Source of the DNA: Bacillota bacterium
GTDB lineage: Bacteria; Bacillota_A; Clostridia; Lachnospirales; Lachnospiraceae
NCBI GenBank assembly: GCA_023443625.1
Contig: JAEZTQ010000096.1
Location: 1-64,000, forward strand
DNA length: 64,000 nucleotides
Reading direction: 5' to 3'
Part shown: one piece after another, positions 36,061-44,762 of the stretch
Position numbering within the stretch: the stretch's first letter is position 1
Layout of the letters: every line of letters begins with the position of its first letter
Translations under genes and position numbers: made by a program
The notes under the pieces: model-generated
Told to the model about the DNA's origin: nothing
The model's input: only the letters and a program-made list of their open reading frames with translations
The model's database searches: none

Positions 36061-36534
36061 ATGGTAAAGAATCCGGTATCCTTGGATGCTAAGGCTACAA
36101 ATAAATATGATGACATCATTCATATGCAATATCCATTGAAAAGCTCAGATGTAATCAAACACCCAAGAATGCAGGTAGAAGACAGAGCAAAGATATTTGC
36201 TCCTTTTGCGGCGCTCAAAGGCTATGAGGAGGCTATCGCAGCAAAACAAAAAATTATTGCGCCCCGTATAGAACTATCAGAGGAAGCAAAAGAGTATTTA
36301 GATTTGCAACTGGGAAAGATTGAGCAGCAGCTGATGAAAGGACAACACCCAATCATTACTGTTGTGTACTTCCAAAGGGATAAGATGAGTGGTGAAGATG
36401 GTGGAGAGTATATTCAGTTCACTGGTATGGTTGCCAGATTTGACCAGACCTCCCGCATCCTCCAGATTGTAGAAAAAAGACTGTGGTTGGATGATATATA
36501 TAGTATTGAGGGTGAGGATTTGGATAGAAGATAA
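36061..36534 (+). CDS. YolD-like protein
   Basis: A 157-residue protein with the YolD-family hallmark HPRMQVEDRAKIFAPFAAL (about 38-56), which lies beside Y-family polymerases in Firmicutes and on their plasmids and prophages. The C-terminal part (about 85-155) is beta-rich (ITVVYFQRDKM, YIQFTGMVARFD, LWLDDIYSIEGED). It probably acts as a polymerase accessory or regulator. It lies 12 bases after the polymerase gene in the same operon. Confidence 0.9.
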   Translation: MVKNPVSLDAKATNKYDDIIHMQYPLKSSDVIKHPRMQVEDRAKIFAPFAALKGYEEAIAAKQKIIAPRIELSEEAKEYLDLQLGKIEQQLMKGQHPIITVVYFQRDKMSGEDGGEYIQFTGMVARFDQTSRILQIVEKRLWLDDIYSIEGEDLDRR

Positions 36535-36561
36535 GTGATAATAAAAAGGAGTTTAAAAGCT

Positions 36562-36837
36562 ATGAGTAAGATATATGAGTTTAGCGCAGAAATTAAGAAG
36601 GTACCAGATATGGATGGTGCCTATATAGAAATCCCCTTTGATGTAAAGGAAGAGTTTGGGAAAGGGAGAGTTCCGGTTACAGCTACCTTTGATGGAGAGC
36701 TATATGAAGGTAGTCTAGTTAAAATGAAAACGCCCTGCCATATTATTGGGATTAGGAAAGACATAAGAGCTAAAATTGGAAAGCAGCCTGGCGATATTAT
36801 TAAGATAACAATTCAAGAAAGAGTTGTAGAAAAATAG
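36562..36837 (+). CDS. DUF1905-family protein
   Basis: A 91-residue beta-rich protein whose sequence [41 protein letters not shown] and [17 protein letters not shown] fits DUF1905, a small barrel of unknown function. The start is ATG 36562 behind AAAGGAG; an upstream GTG at 36535 has no site. It follows the yolD-like gene closely and may share its transcript. Confidence 0.85.
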   Translation: MSKIYEFSAEIKKVPDMDGAYIEIPFDVKEEFGKGRVPVTATFDGELYEGSLVKMKTPCHIIGIRKDIRAKIGKQPGDIIKITIQERVVEK

Positions 36838-36954
36838 CCAATAAAAATGATTAATTTAGTCCTTCCTTGTATTGGATTTTGCATAAGAAGTTTCAGTATG
36901 ATGGGATTTTTACGGGACGGAAGCCGTTCAATACTTTGAAGCACTATATCATAG

Positions 36955-36980
36955 AAAAGGAGCCTTATTAAGGCTCCCTC
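36955..36980 (-). terminator. Terminator of the formate transporter gene
   Basis: On the minus strand GGAGCC and GGCTCC pair around a 7-base loop and are followed by TTTTC. Confidence 0.6.
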
Positions 36981-37025
36981 AATTAATTCTATCATATTCA
37001 GAATTCTACCATAATCCACATAACT

Positions 37026-37799
37026 TTATTTAACTTTTTCGATATCTCTGTAGGCCAATAAGTAATTAACACCGGATACAATAATACCGCCACCGATAAA
37101 ATTACCAACTCCTGATACAACAAGATTATAAATGATATCTTTTGCAGTAAGCTCAGCACCACTAAATAATGCCATAAACAAATAATACATATTAGCAACA
37201 ACGTGTTCTGTTCCGCTGATAACAAATACCGTAATAGCCAGCCATAGAACAATAATCTTGGTAATTTCCTCTTTACAGCTGTAAGCAAGACACACACCAG
37301 TACATACGATGATATTACATAGAATAGCACTTGCAAATAGCTGATCTATAGGCATATGTACTTTATGAAGTGCTTTGTCAATTACAAGACTAATAACATT
37401 CCCATCAAAAATTCCTGAGGTATGGGTAAAAAATGCAGCAATAATTGCACCTATCATGTTAGCAATAAAAATCAAGCATAAAATACGGAGAATTTTACTG
37501 ATTTTTGTACGTCTGGCATATACAGCAATCATAACCATACAATCACTGGTAAATAACTCTGCCTGCATTAAGATGATTGCGATAATCCCTAGGGGGAATA
37601 CCAATGCTCCTAAGAAGCTTCCCAGGCCTGGGGTGCTAATACTTGCTGTTAGTTTTAGGCTTCCTAATGCACCAATGGCGATATACAATCCGGCAAGGAT
37701 GCCTTGCACGAGTAAAATAACAAATCGCTTATTTGCCTTATGCTTACTTTGATATAGTACATATTCTGTTAAAGCTTTGGGTCCTGAATGGGTAGTCAT
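37026..37799 (-). CDS. Formate/nitrite transporter family protein (FocA-like)
   Basis: A 257-residue membrane channel with six helices. Typical segments: GILAGLYIAIGALGSL, GLGSFLGALVFPLGIIAIIL, LFTSDCMVMI, the C-terminal SGTEHVVANMY with the conserved histidine region, and GNFIGGGIIV. In a fermentative anaerobe it most likely moves formate across the membrane. It is a single gene on the minus strand, with AAAGG upstream of ATG 37799. Confidence 0.93.
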   Translation of the reverse strand: MTTHSGPKALTEYVLYQSKHKANKRFVILLVQGILAGLYIAIGALGSLKLTASISTPGLGSFLGALVFPLGIIAIILMQAELFTSDCMVMIAVYARRTKISKILRILCLIFIANMIGAIIAAFFTHTSGIFDGNVISLVIDKALHKVHMPIDQLFASAILCNIIVCTGVCLAYSCKEEITKIIVLWLAITVFVISGTEHVVANMYYLFMALFSGAELTAKDIIYNLVVSGVGNFIGGGIIVSGVNYLLAYRDIEKVK

Positions 37800-38000
37800 A
37801 AAAAATCCTTTCTATAGTTTCACTGTATTCTTATAGTATCTTGCGGATAACACAATAATTAGTGAAATCGCACCAAATGATATAATAACATATTACCTTC
37901 AAATACAAAAGCATTTTTGCTTCTTTTGTTACTTTTTCCTGCATTAAGTCAAGCTTTAATATTAGAACCCAAAGTTGTCGGTCTGCTTCGACCTTTATTT

Positions 38001-38519
38001 CTAATTAACTTCCTTATAGGTTTTTATATGCTTCTTTATTTTCTTCATAGCCCAATCATAGTGGCTGGAGGTGCTGCTTACAAAATAAGCACCCAGAGTC
38101 GTACTCTTTGTCCATTTATATACGGACCTACTAAATAAATCCTCATTGGTATGGGACTCAATCAGACGAAGAATCATTGCATGACTTTCCTTTAGCATTA
38201 CTTTTGAGGAAGCCAGGGAGGTATCTTGATACTTCCTCCAGATTTCCATATTCATATCCGGAATTGTCTTCCATGTATACCCCTCACCGGGAACTGCCGG
38301 CATTCCACCCTCTACAGTTCCAATTTGATACCAACGACTTAGCATCTGATGCCATTCATATAGATGTACAAGCACATCCCGTAGGTTTTTATCTCGGTCT
38401 TCAAATGCAAATATTGCTCTCTGCTCTTCTTCTGACATCGTGTCTATTAGTTTCCATAACTTTGAGAATTGCTCATTTGCTGCTAAAATCAAATCTGATT
38501 TTGTAGTTGGTCTTGACAT
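38001..38519 (-). CDS. ClbS/DfsB-family four-helix protein
   Basis: A 172-residue protein. SRPTTKSDLILAANEQFSKL at the start, DKNLRDVLVHLYEWHQML in the middle and a late His (SSHYDWAMKKI) fit the ClbS/DfsB (DUF1706) family, related to DinB four-helix bundles. Members protect against reactive or genotoxic compounds or have unknown roles. GGAGG precedes its ATG. It is a single gene. Confidence 0.88.
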   Translation of the reverse strand: MSRPTTKSDLILAANEQFSKLWKLIDTMSEEEQRAIFAFEDRDKNLRDVLVHLYEWHQMLSRWYQIGTVEGGMPAVPGEGYTWKTIPDMNMEIWRKYQDTSLASSKVMLKESHAMILRLIESHTNEDLFSRSVYKWTKSTTLGAYFVSSTSSHYDWAMKKIKKHIKTYKEVN

Positions 38520-38933
38520 ATTAAATCCTCCTTATTTATCTTAATTAAGTGTTGAAAATACTTTTTATCCGACTACTATGTTATTTGATTACTTGGATAT
38601 TATTATAAGTGATAAATAAGACAACATAATGTCATATTTAAAAAAATATTTGGGTTTGTATTAATATAAATCATAAAAATAAATCTTATAGGCATAATTT
38701 TAGGCATAATTTAAAAATGACTGTTTTTATTTGATAATCATCCGTCTTTTGTAGAAACTACACAATAATGATACCATATAATACCATTAGCTTGTGCTGT
38801 TTGCATGAAATGTGTTTCTTTGAGGACGAAAGGGTGTCAAGTTCACCAAATCATCTTTAGGGCTCAAAAAGGCTGCTAAATACGGACAATTTCTATGGTA
38901 TAATATTGAAGACAAACTATTAATGGAGCGTGA
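38520..38933. other. Intergenic region between divergent genes
   Basis: About 410 bases without a gene. It contains the promoters of the DfsB-like gene (leftward) and of the chemoreceptor (rightward); an extended -10, TGGTATAAT, lies near 38896-38904. No structured RNA was recognised. Confidence 0.4.
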
Positions 38934-40925
38934 ATGATGAAAAGTTTTAAATTTAAAATGTTGTTATACCTACTTCCTGCTATATTTCTATCCTTAGGAG
39001 TTGTTGCTAGCGTAAGCGATAGCTATGCAAAAAAAATTATTAGTGGCAATCTAGATAAAGAGCTGACAGTTACGGCCCAATCTTATGCCCACATGATTGA
39101 TGGGTGGCTGAGTCAAAATCTTAGAATTATGGAAAATATCAAGGATACATTACAAGTAATTGGAACGAATACAGAGGCTGAGAAAGAGTATCTTACTTAT
39201 ATGACAAATAAGTATGAAGAATATGCTGATTTATACATAGGTACTATGGATGGTGATTTAGTTGATGGTGCCGGTTTTATTCCTCCTAGTGATTTTGATG
39301 TAAGGGAAAGAACATGGTTCATTGAAGGGTTAGAGAATGTAGATATCTCTTATACCTCTCCCTATATGGATGCCAATATTAATGAAATGGTAGTAAGTGC
39401 AGTTGTTAAGGTGACAAATTCAGATGGTAGTGACCGAGGAGTATTTTCTGGTGATGTTAGCCTAAGAGAAATTTCTGATATTGTGTCGGAGATTGAATTT
39501 GGAGAAACAGGATATGCATACTTGGTGTATGAGGATGGCACTATTCTGGCTCACAAGGATGAAAGTTACATAATGAAAAATGTGAGTGAACTTTATGGTG
39601 ATGATGAGGAGCTTTATGAGAGGTTGACAAGTGGGCAAGTGGATACATACATATATACAAGCAATGGCCATAAGAGGATGGCGAGCTACATTCCTTTAAA
39701 CAGTGCTCATTGGACTTTAGTTGTGTCAACATCTTATGACGAAGCAATGGAAAATATGGATAATCTTGATAAAGTCATTGGAGCTGTTTTAGTTGTAACC
39801 GCTTTGATAATGATCTTAATTATTGAGAGAATTGCTGCTGATATTGTTAAGCCTTTTAAAATATTGAAATCGAATATTAAAGTGATTGCTGAAGGTGATT
39901 TTACACAAGATATAGACAATGAATATAGAAAGCGTAGAGATGAAGTCGGAGCAATTGCTCAAGGTATTGATGACATGAAGAATTCCTTAAAACAATTGAT
40001 ATCAAGTATAACTAAGGAATCTACGGATATAAAAATTAATGTTGAAAATATCGTAAAGAATGTGCAGGCGCTTAACAATAATGTTGATGAAGTATCTGCA
40101 ACTACAGAGGAATTAGCGGCAGGAATGGAAGAGACTGCAGCGTCTTCAGAAGAAATGGCTGCAACGGCACAAGAAATTGAAAGAGCAGCTCGCCAAATTG
40201 CCCAGAAATCTCATGAAGGTGCTAGTGCTGCTGATGAAATTAGTAGAAAGGCTTTACTTACCATGGAGACTGTTAATGAATCAGAAAGGAAGACAAGAGA
40301 AACCTTTGAAGATACGAAAGGACAGCTTGAACATGCCCTCCAAGAGGCATCGGTAGTAAAGGAAATTGTTATTTTGACAGATGCCATTATGCAGATTACT
40401 TCTCAGACGAATCTCTTAGCATTGAATGCCTCCATAGAAGCCTCTAGAGCAGGTGATGCTGGTAAAGGTTTTTCGGTAGTTGCCGAAGAAATTCGTAAAC
40501 TGGCAGAACAATCTAAAACTGCTGTATTACAAATTCAACAAATGACCTCACGAGTAACAGGATCAGTAGATAATCTGTCAGCTTGTGCCAGCAATTTGCT
40601 AGCATTTGTCTCAAAGGACGTAATTAATGACTATAAAAGCATGTTGGAAGTAGCAAACCAGTATAGTGAAGATGCTAATTATGTTGATGACCTGGTGACA
40701 GAGTTTAGCGCAACAGCAGAAGAATTACTGGCCTCTCTAGAAAATGTAATGATTGCAGTAGAAGGTGTAGCTACAGCTGCAAATGAAGGTGCAGATGGAG
40801 CAACCCATATTGCTAATCAGATGACGGATACAGGTATTAAGACAAATGAAGTCAGTGATGCTGTTTTAAGAACGAGAGATAGTGCTGATAAACTTATAAA
40901 TGATGTAATGAAATTTAAGATCTAA
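38934..40925 (+). CDS. Methyl-accepting chemotaxis protein with Cache sensor
   Basis: A 663-residue membrane receptor. Membrane helices at about 7-27 and 279-300 flank an extracytoplasmic double-Cache domain (DVRERTWFIEGL, ISYTSPYMDANINEMVVSA, TGYAYLVYEDGTILAHKDES). A HAMP domain (about 300-355) and the signalling domain with tip [20 protein letters not shown] follow. The acidic stretch TTEELAAGMEETAASSEEM is typical of clostridial receptors. The ligand is probably a small organic molecule. Start ATG 38934 or 38937; GGAGCG lies upstream. Confidence 0.94.
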   Translation: MMKSFKFKMLLYLLPAIFLSLGVVASVSDSYAKKIISGNLDKELTVTAQSYAHMIDGWLSQNLRIMENIKDTLQVIGTNTEAEKEYLTYMTNKYEEYADLYIGTMDGDLVDGAGFIPPSDFDVRERTWFIEGLENVDISYTSPYMDANINEMVVSAVVKVTNSDGSDRGVFSGDVSLREISDIVSEIEFGETGYAYLVYEDGTILAHKDESYIMKNVSELYGDDEELYERLTSGQVDTYIYTSNGHKRMASYIPLNSAHWTLVVSTSYDEAMENMDNLDKVIGAVLVVTALIMILIIERIAADIVKPFKILKSNIKVIAEGDFTQDIDNEYRKRRDEVGAIAQGIDDMKNSLKQLISSITKESTDIKINVENIVKNVQALNNNVDEVSATTEELAAGMEETAASSEEMAATAQEIERAARQIAQKSHEGASAADEISRKALLTMETVNESERKTRETFEDTKGQLEHALQEASVVKEIVILTDAIMQITSQTNLLALNASIEASRAGDAGKGFSVVAEEIRKLAEQSKTAVLQIQQMTSRVTGSVDNLSACASNLLAFVSKDVINDYKSMLEVANQYSEDANYVDDLVTEFSATAEELLASLENVMIAVEGVATAANEGADGATHIANQMTDTGIKTNEVSDAVLRTRDSADKLINDVMKFKI

Positions 40926-41117
40926 ACTATATCAGATTAATAAATTACAGGAGTTGATATCAAGTAATACACACAGACAATTCCATTTATCTTAATTGCA
41001 TATAAGATACTTTAGTGTTAGTATAAATGATAATTGGAGTATATTCTCAAAGTAGTATATAGAATATAAGAAATAATATATAGTTTATACTACTTGAGTA
41101 TAGTAGGAGGAAGTAAG

Positions 41118-41729
41118 ATGGGTGTTTTAAGAGAATTGTTTGGCCCTAGCAAAAAGGAAATATGGGATGAGCTATCCAAGCAGATCAATGCAGATTTTAG
41201 GGAAGGCGGATTTTTTGGAAAAGATAAGGTCGTAGCATATTCGAAAGAATGGACAATTACACTAGATACTTATACAGTATCTACGGGCAAGACCAGCACT
41301 ACATATACAAGAATGAGAGCTCCTTATGTCAATAAGGATGGTTTTTGGTTTAAAATCTACAGATCAGGTTTTTTTAGCGAAATAGGTTCCATGCTTGGTA
41401 TGCAGGATATTGAAATAGGAATCCCTGATTTCGATGAGAACTTTGTTATTAAAGGAAATAATATAGATAAAGTAAAGGCTTTATTCTCTGAAACTAATAT
41501 TCGTTCTCTAATTGAGCTGCAGCCTAGATTTCACCTAGAAGTGAAGGATGATGAGGGGTGGTTTGGAAAAGCATTTCCCCATGGTGTAGATGAACTATAT
41601 TTTAATGTTGTAGGTGTAATTAAGGATATAGAGCGACTTAAGGCATTGTTTGAATTATTTGCAGAAGTTCTGAATTATCTATGTGTAATCGGAGCTGCAT
41701 ATGATAGCAATCCTCACGTTGAACTTTAG
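41118..41729 (+). CDS. Hypothetical protein
   Basis: A 203-residue soluble protein with no recognised family. It starts with MGVLRELFGPSKKEIWDEL and has a central beta-rich part (VVAYSKEWTITLDTYTVS, YTRMRAPYVNKDGFWFKIYR) and a helical end. Many aromatic residues and no signal peptide suggest a cytoplasmic protein. The start is ATG 41118 behind AGGAGG; an in-frame TTG at 41094 is not needed. It stands alone, between a chemoreceptor and a convergent lacI-type gene. Confidence 0.75.
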   Translation: MGVLRELFGPSKKEIWDELSKQINADFREGGFFGKDKVVAYSKEWTITLDTYTVSTGKTSTTYTRMRAPYVNKDGFWFKIYRSGFFSEIGSMLGMQDIEIGIPDFDENFVIKGNNIDKVKALFSETNIRSLIELQPRFHLEVKDDEGWFGKAFPHGVDELYFNVVGVIKDIERLKALFELFAEVLNYLCVIGAAYDSNPHVEL

Positions 41730-41739
41730 AAACATTATG

Positions 41740-41778
41740 GCGTTCCATATTAAGGATTTAGATATGGAACGCTTTATT
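41740..41778. terminator. Bidirectional terminator between convergent genes
   Basis: A perfect 11-bp stem GCGTTCCATAT/ATATGGAACGC is followed by TTTATTATG. It sits between the hypothetical gene and the end of the LacI regulator gene. Confidence 0.75.
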
Positions 41779-42817
41779 ATGTCTTATTATACAAACTCGT
41801 TGATTCTCTTTCAATGATGGTACATTCTAATAATACCTCACCTGATATAGAGGAAGGTTTATTCTCTATTTTATCGATAAGGATAGAAGCGGAGGTTTGT
41901 CCAATTTCGAACAGAGGGAGCTCAACAGTTGATAAGGTTGGCCTACATACAGTACTGATTTCTCTGTTATCAAAGCCGATTAAGGAAATATCACGTCCTA
42001 CTTCTATGGAATTCTTCATGCAATAATCGATAACACCCATAGCCATGATATCATTCTGTGAGAAGATTGCCGTAACACCGGCCTTAATGAGCTGTTCCCC
42101 AAGAATATATCCAGAATCTCTGTTCCAGTCACCATTAACCGTCATCTTTGGATTATAAGGAAGTCCAGAATCAAAAAGTGCTTCTTGATAACCCATAAGA
42201 CGTTTTGTTGAATGAGTACTAACAGAAGCTCCTGTGATGACACCAATCTTTGTATGACCTGAATTAATCAGAAATTTTGCTACATCATACCCGGCTTTTT
42301 TATCATCATAAATAACAGAAGGAACGGATGGGTCAGTACAGCTGCAATAGGTACAGACAAAATGCGTATCTTTAATAGAAGGCAGGTGTAATATTTTATG
42401 ACTATGGCAGCTCAGATAAATAAGACCATCAACCTGCATTGACATCATAAAATTAACTGCTTCATCAACAATAATATTATGTTCATTCACATCAAGAGCA
42501 GGATCAATTCCTAGTCTGTTAAGTCTCAGGTTTTCTAAAAGATAATGATAACCCCGTTCCTCGCAGTAGGCACCGATACCGTCGATAATTGGCGGTGAAT
42601 TAAAGACCGTTATATCTTCTGTAATTATTCCAATTGTTTTGCTCTGTCTGGTTTTTAGATTTCTAGCATATAAATTGGGTCGATAATTTAATTCTTTTGC
42701 AATGGATAGAATGTTTTCTTTTGTTTCCTGACTGATTCCACCCAATCCGTTAAGAACCTTAGAAACGGTAGCCACTGATACACCTGCATACTTGGCTATA
42801 TCTTTCATGTTTGCCAT
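41777..42817 (-). CDS. LacI-family transcriptional regulator
   Basis: A 346-residue sugar-responsive repressor. The helix-turn-helix and hinge read MKDIAKYAGVSVATVSKVLN and YRPNLYARNLK; the periplasmic-binding-protein-like sensor follows (TIGIITEDI, GHTKIGVITGA, AIFSQNDIMAMGVID, LIGFDNRE). The start is ATG 42817 behind AAGGAG; the longer frame from 42868 would cover its own promoter. An operator-like palindrome overlaps its -35 box. The targets may be the sugar transporter at 48-53 kb or sites in the adjacent non-coding region. Confidence 0.94.
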   Translation of the reverse strand: MANMKDIAKYAGVSVATVSKVLNGLGGISQETKENILSIAKELNYRPNLYARNLKTRQSKTIGIITEDITVFNSPPIIDGIGAYCEERGYHYLLENLRLNRLGIDPALDVNEHNIIVDEAVNFMMSMQVDGLIYLSCHSHKILHLPSIKDTHFVCTYCSCTDPSVPSVIYDDKKAGYDVAKFLINSGHTKIGVITGASVSTHSTKRLMGYQEALFDSGLPYNPKMTVNGDWNRDSGYILGEQLIKAGVTAIFSQNDIMAMGVIDYCMKNSIEVGRDISLIGFDNREISTVCRPTLSTVELPLFEIGQTSASILIDKIENKPSSISGEVLLECTIIERESTSLYNKT

Positions 42818-42850
42818 AAGCTTCTCCTTAGCAACAAAATGGTTGGTATA

Positions 42851-42879
42851 ATTATACATGTATATCAAACGTTTTACAA
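42851..42879 (-). promoter_or_regulatory. lacI-type promoter with overlapping operator
   Basis: On the minus strand TTGTAA (42879-42874) and TATAAT (42856-42851) are 17 bases apart. The sequence TAAAACGTTTGA (42876-42865), a LacI-family operator with the central CG, overlaps the -35 box, which points to autoregulation. Confidence 0.7.
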
Positions 42880-43206
42880 GTTAAATTACAGTCACAATCC
42901 TGTTGCAATCCTGTTGTAAAAAAAACATTGGTATAATTGCACAATAAATAGAAATATAAGTATAATAAAATAAGAAAAAAGAAATAAATGACAGCAATAT
43001 TATTTGTAGTATTTGTTGAAAATGTAATAACTTGGTTATTATAAGGTAAACGATTACCATTTATCATAATTAAACAAAATTCATAGAATGCAAATAAGCA
43101 TTATTTAATGCAGAATAGGTAAACTATTGATAGGAGCAACTTCCATTGTAGGAAAGTAGGAGATGTTAAACGATCACCATATACAATAACCTCCTAAGCG
43201 GAGGAA
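42880..43206. other. Non-coding region with two orphan operator-like sites
   Basis: No gene lies here, yet GGTAAACGATTACC (43045-43058) and GTTAAACGATCACC (43165-43178) share TAAACGATnACCAT and the central CG of LacI-type operators, 120 bases apart. They could be operators of a lost sugar gene or additional sites for the adjacent regulator. Confidence 0.4.
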
Positions 43207-43243
43207 TTCCATTCAATAGGACGTAATTTTCTATTGAATGGAA
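43207..43243. repeat. Dispersed inverted-repeat element C, copy 1
   Basis: A perfect 13-bp inverted repeat TTCCATTCAATAG around GGACGTAATTT. The 25 bases at 43213-43237 match 60423-60447 (opposite strand) at 24 positions. Both copies touch a transcription terminator. Confidence 0.6.
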
Positions 43244-43245
43244 AG

Positions 43246-43297
43246 AAAAGAGGGTATGACCCAGGAATTCCTGGTTTGGGTCAACCCTCTTTTATAT
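43246..43297. terminator. Long bidirectional terminator
   Basis: AAAAGAGGGT pairs with ACCCTCTTTT, with an inner TGACCC/GGGTCA and a CAGGAATTCCTG tip. A and T runs on both feet let it stop the minus-strand gene pair. Confidence 0.75.
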
Positions 43298-43328
43298 TAA
43301 GCAGATATAGTATTAAATAATATCAATC

Positions 43329-43736
43329 TTAGGCTTTTTTTTGAATCCCTTGTCTTGCTTCTGATGGTTTAAGGCGTGAGCCAGGGCCTTTCACTCTTGC
43401 AGATACAGCTTTTGTAATAACGCCTCCAGGTTTAGCAACTGTGCCTCCAGGTTTAGCAACAGTACCTCCAGGTTTAGCAACAATGACTACAGGCTTTGCA
43501 GCATCTAAAGACTTTGCAACTTTGCCAGTCATAATTACAGGCAGGGAAGAAGAGGATACGGGGGTTTTAATCACCTTTAAATCCTTGTTAACCAAGGTTT
43601 CTTTACCACCTTCATCAACTAAAGTAATATAAGTTCTTTTTTTACTGCTTCGATGATTATCATATATGAATCCATTTGCTTCACAGGCTCTTTTTAATGA
43701 TTCTTCCATAGGAATATTCTTTCGTTTTAACATCAT
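43329..43736 (-). CDS. Basic protein with tandem VAKPGGT repeats, partner of the ART-like gene
   Basis: A 135-residue protein. The N-terminal 45 residues (MEESLKRACEANGFIYDNHR) look like a small helical domain, and the next part is beta-like (KRTYITLVDEGGKETLVN). The C-terminal third is low complexity and very basic, with three tandem heptads VAKPGGT/VAKPGGT/VAKPGGV encoded by 21-bp DNA repeats. The start is ATG 43736 (or 43733) behind GGAAGGTGA, ten bases after the upstream ART-like gene ends, so they form one operon. It may be an antitoxin, chaperone or nucleic-acid-binding partner; no family was recognised. Confidence 0.65.
   Translation of the reverse strand: MMLKRKNIPMEESLKRACEANGFIYDNHRSSKKRTYITLVDEGGKETLVNKDLKVIKTPVSSSSLPVIMTGKVAKSLDAAKPVVIVAKPGGTVAKPGGTVAKPGGVITKAVSARVKGPGSRLKPSEARQGIQKKA
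43423..43485 (-). repeat. Three 21-bp tandem repeats in coding sequence
   Basis: Three near-identical copies of CCTCCAGGTTTAGCAAC plus four variable bases, in frame, encode VAKPGGT/V. The number of copies could vary between strains. Confidence 0.85.
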
Positions 43737-43746
43737 ATCACCTTCC

Positions 43747-44322
43747 TTAAATACCAATAATTTGCTTGTTCCTAATAACGTTAGGATCAAAAACACACAC
43801 CTGAGTTTCAATATAATTTAAGGAAAAAGATTTAAAGCCTTCTTCATAATGTGGGGGAAGATAAGGCTGACTTGGTAAATCAAAGGTACCAATGATTGCT
43901 TGAAGTTCAAATTGGTCTTTCAAATAATCACAGAAAGTACATCTAAGTTTTTTGGTATGAAATTTACCAGAGGAAGGCTCTCTTTCCACTTTGATATATC
44001 CCTTAAAAACTTGTGGTATAAACTCGTCATTATATATTGCTGAAAATTCAATATAATTATCTAAAGAACGTAAATCTAGAATTTTATCATCTTCGAGCAT
44101 TAATGAACAACTAATAATTGCAGGTTTGACTATTTTTGAACCAAATTTCGTGGATGGTTTTGAGGTCCACCATTTTGCTAATGAAAAGTCTTCATAAAAA
44201 TATATTCCGTTACCCAACCAATGTTCATCACTAGTATTATATGAAAATTTGTCTGAAATAATCTTCTCTGCAACAGTATAATCTGTTCCATGATATACTA
44301 TAAAATCTTTTGTTTTCCCCAT
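43747..44322 (-). CDS. ADP-ribosyltransferase-like protein, possible toxin
   Basis: A 191-residue protein. It opens with DFIVYHGTDYTVAEKI, the His-containing first strand of PARP/ART-like folds, and continues with HWLGNGIYFYEDFSLAKWW, the region that normally supplies the tyrosine of the H-Y-E group; a late acidic residue (about 150-160) could be the third. A cysteine cluster (RCTFCDYL) is unusual. Similar small WLGxGIYF proteins occur next to antitoxins or in phage-defence islands. The downstream gene follows after ten bases. Toxin activity is inference; an inactive or housekeeping ART relative is also possible. Confidence 0.6.
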   Translation of the reverse strand: MGKTKDFIVYHGTDYTVAEKIISDKFSYNTSDEHWLGNGIYFYEDFSLAKWWTSKPSTKFGSKIVKPAIISCSLMLEDDKILDLRSLDNYIEFSAIYNDEFIPQVFKGYIKVEREPSSGKFHTKKLRCTFCDYLKDQFELQAIIGTFDLPSQPYLPPHYEEGFKSFSLNYIETQVCVFDPNVIRNKQIIGI

Positions 44323-44694
44323 TGAAAAACCCCTAATTTTTATAAATTATATATTAATATAAATATTGCTTATTATTGTAATTACAGTATACTACAAATT
44401 CTTGGAGAATACTACCCTTTTACAATTATTAGATGATATTATCTCTAAAGCACTTTATCAATTATTTGAGAGCTTTTTATGTATCCCACACTTCATAAAT
44501 CTGTTTACACATAGATAACTAACCTGATATTTATTATTGTAGCATATCCATGGTATAATTTGCTTAGAGATTTTTATAAGAAAATATTATACCATTTAAA
44601 TATAATAATAGATGTATTAAGAAGGAAGAGGGATTTATAATCAGAGAGGACAGATATAGCCTAGAAACATAGTATTAATAAGGGTATAATTTAG

Positions 44695-44750
44695 GTGGCA
44701 GGAAAATTTGTAAATCTCTGCTGCCGACCAAATTCGCCATGTTTTGGCAG
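44695..44750 (+). promoter_or_regulatory. Dispersed leader element B, copy 2
   Basis: GGCAG pairs with CTGCC across a loop holding AAATTTG, and that loop can pair with the following CAAATT; a small hairpin GCC-ATGTTTT-GGC follows. This pseudoknot-like arrangement ends 12 bases before the response regulator start and resembles 33801-33844 and 60497-60541. Confidence 0.4.
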
Positions 44751-44762
44751 AATGGAGTAGGT

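Noticed and set aside
43423..43485. Possible CRISPR-like direct repeats
   Set aside because: Three 21-bp units without spacers, in frame, encoding protein heptads; not a CRISPR array.
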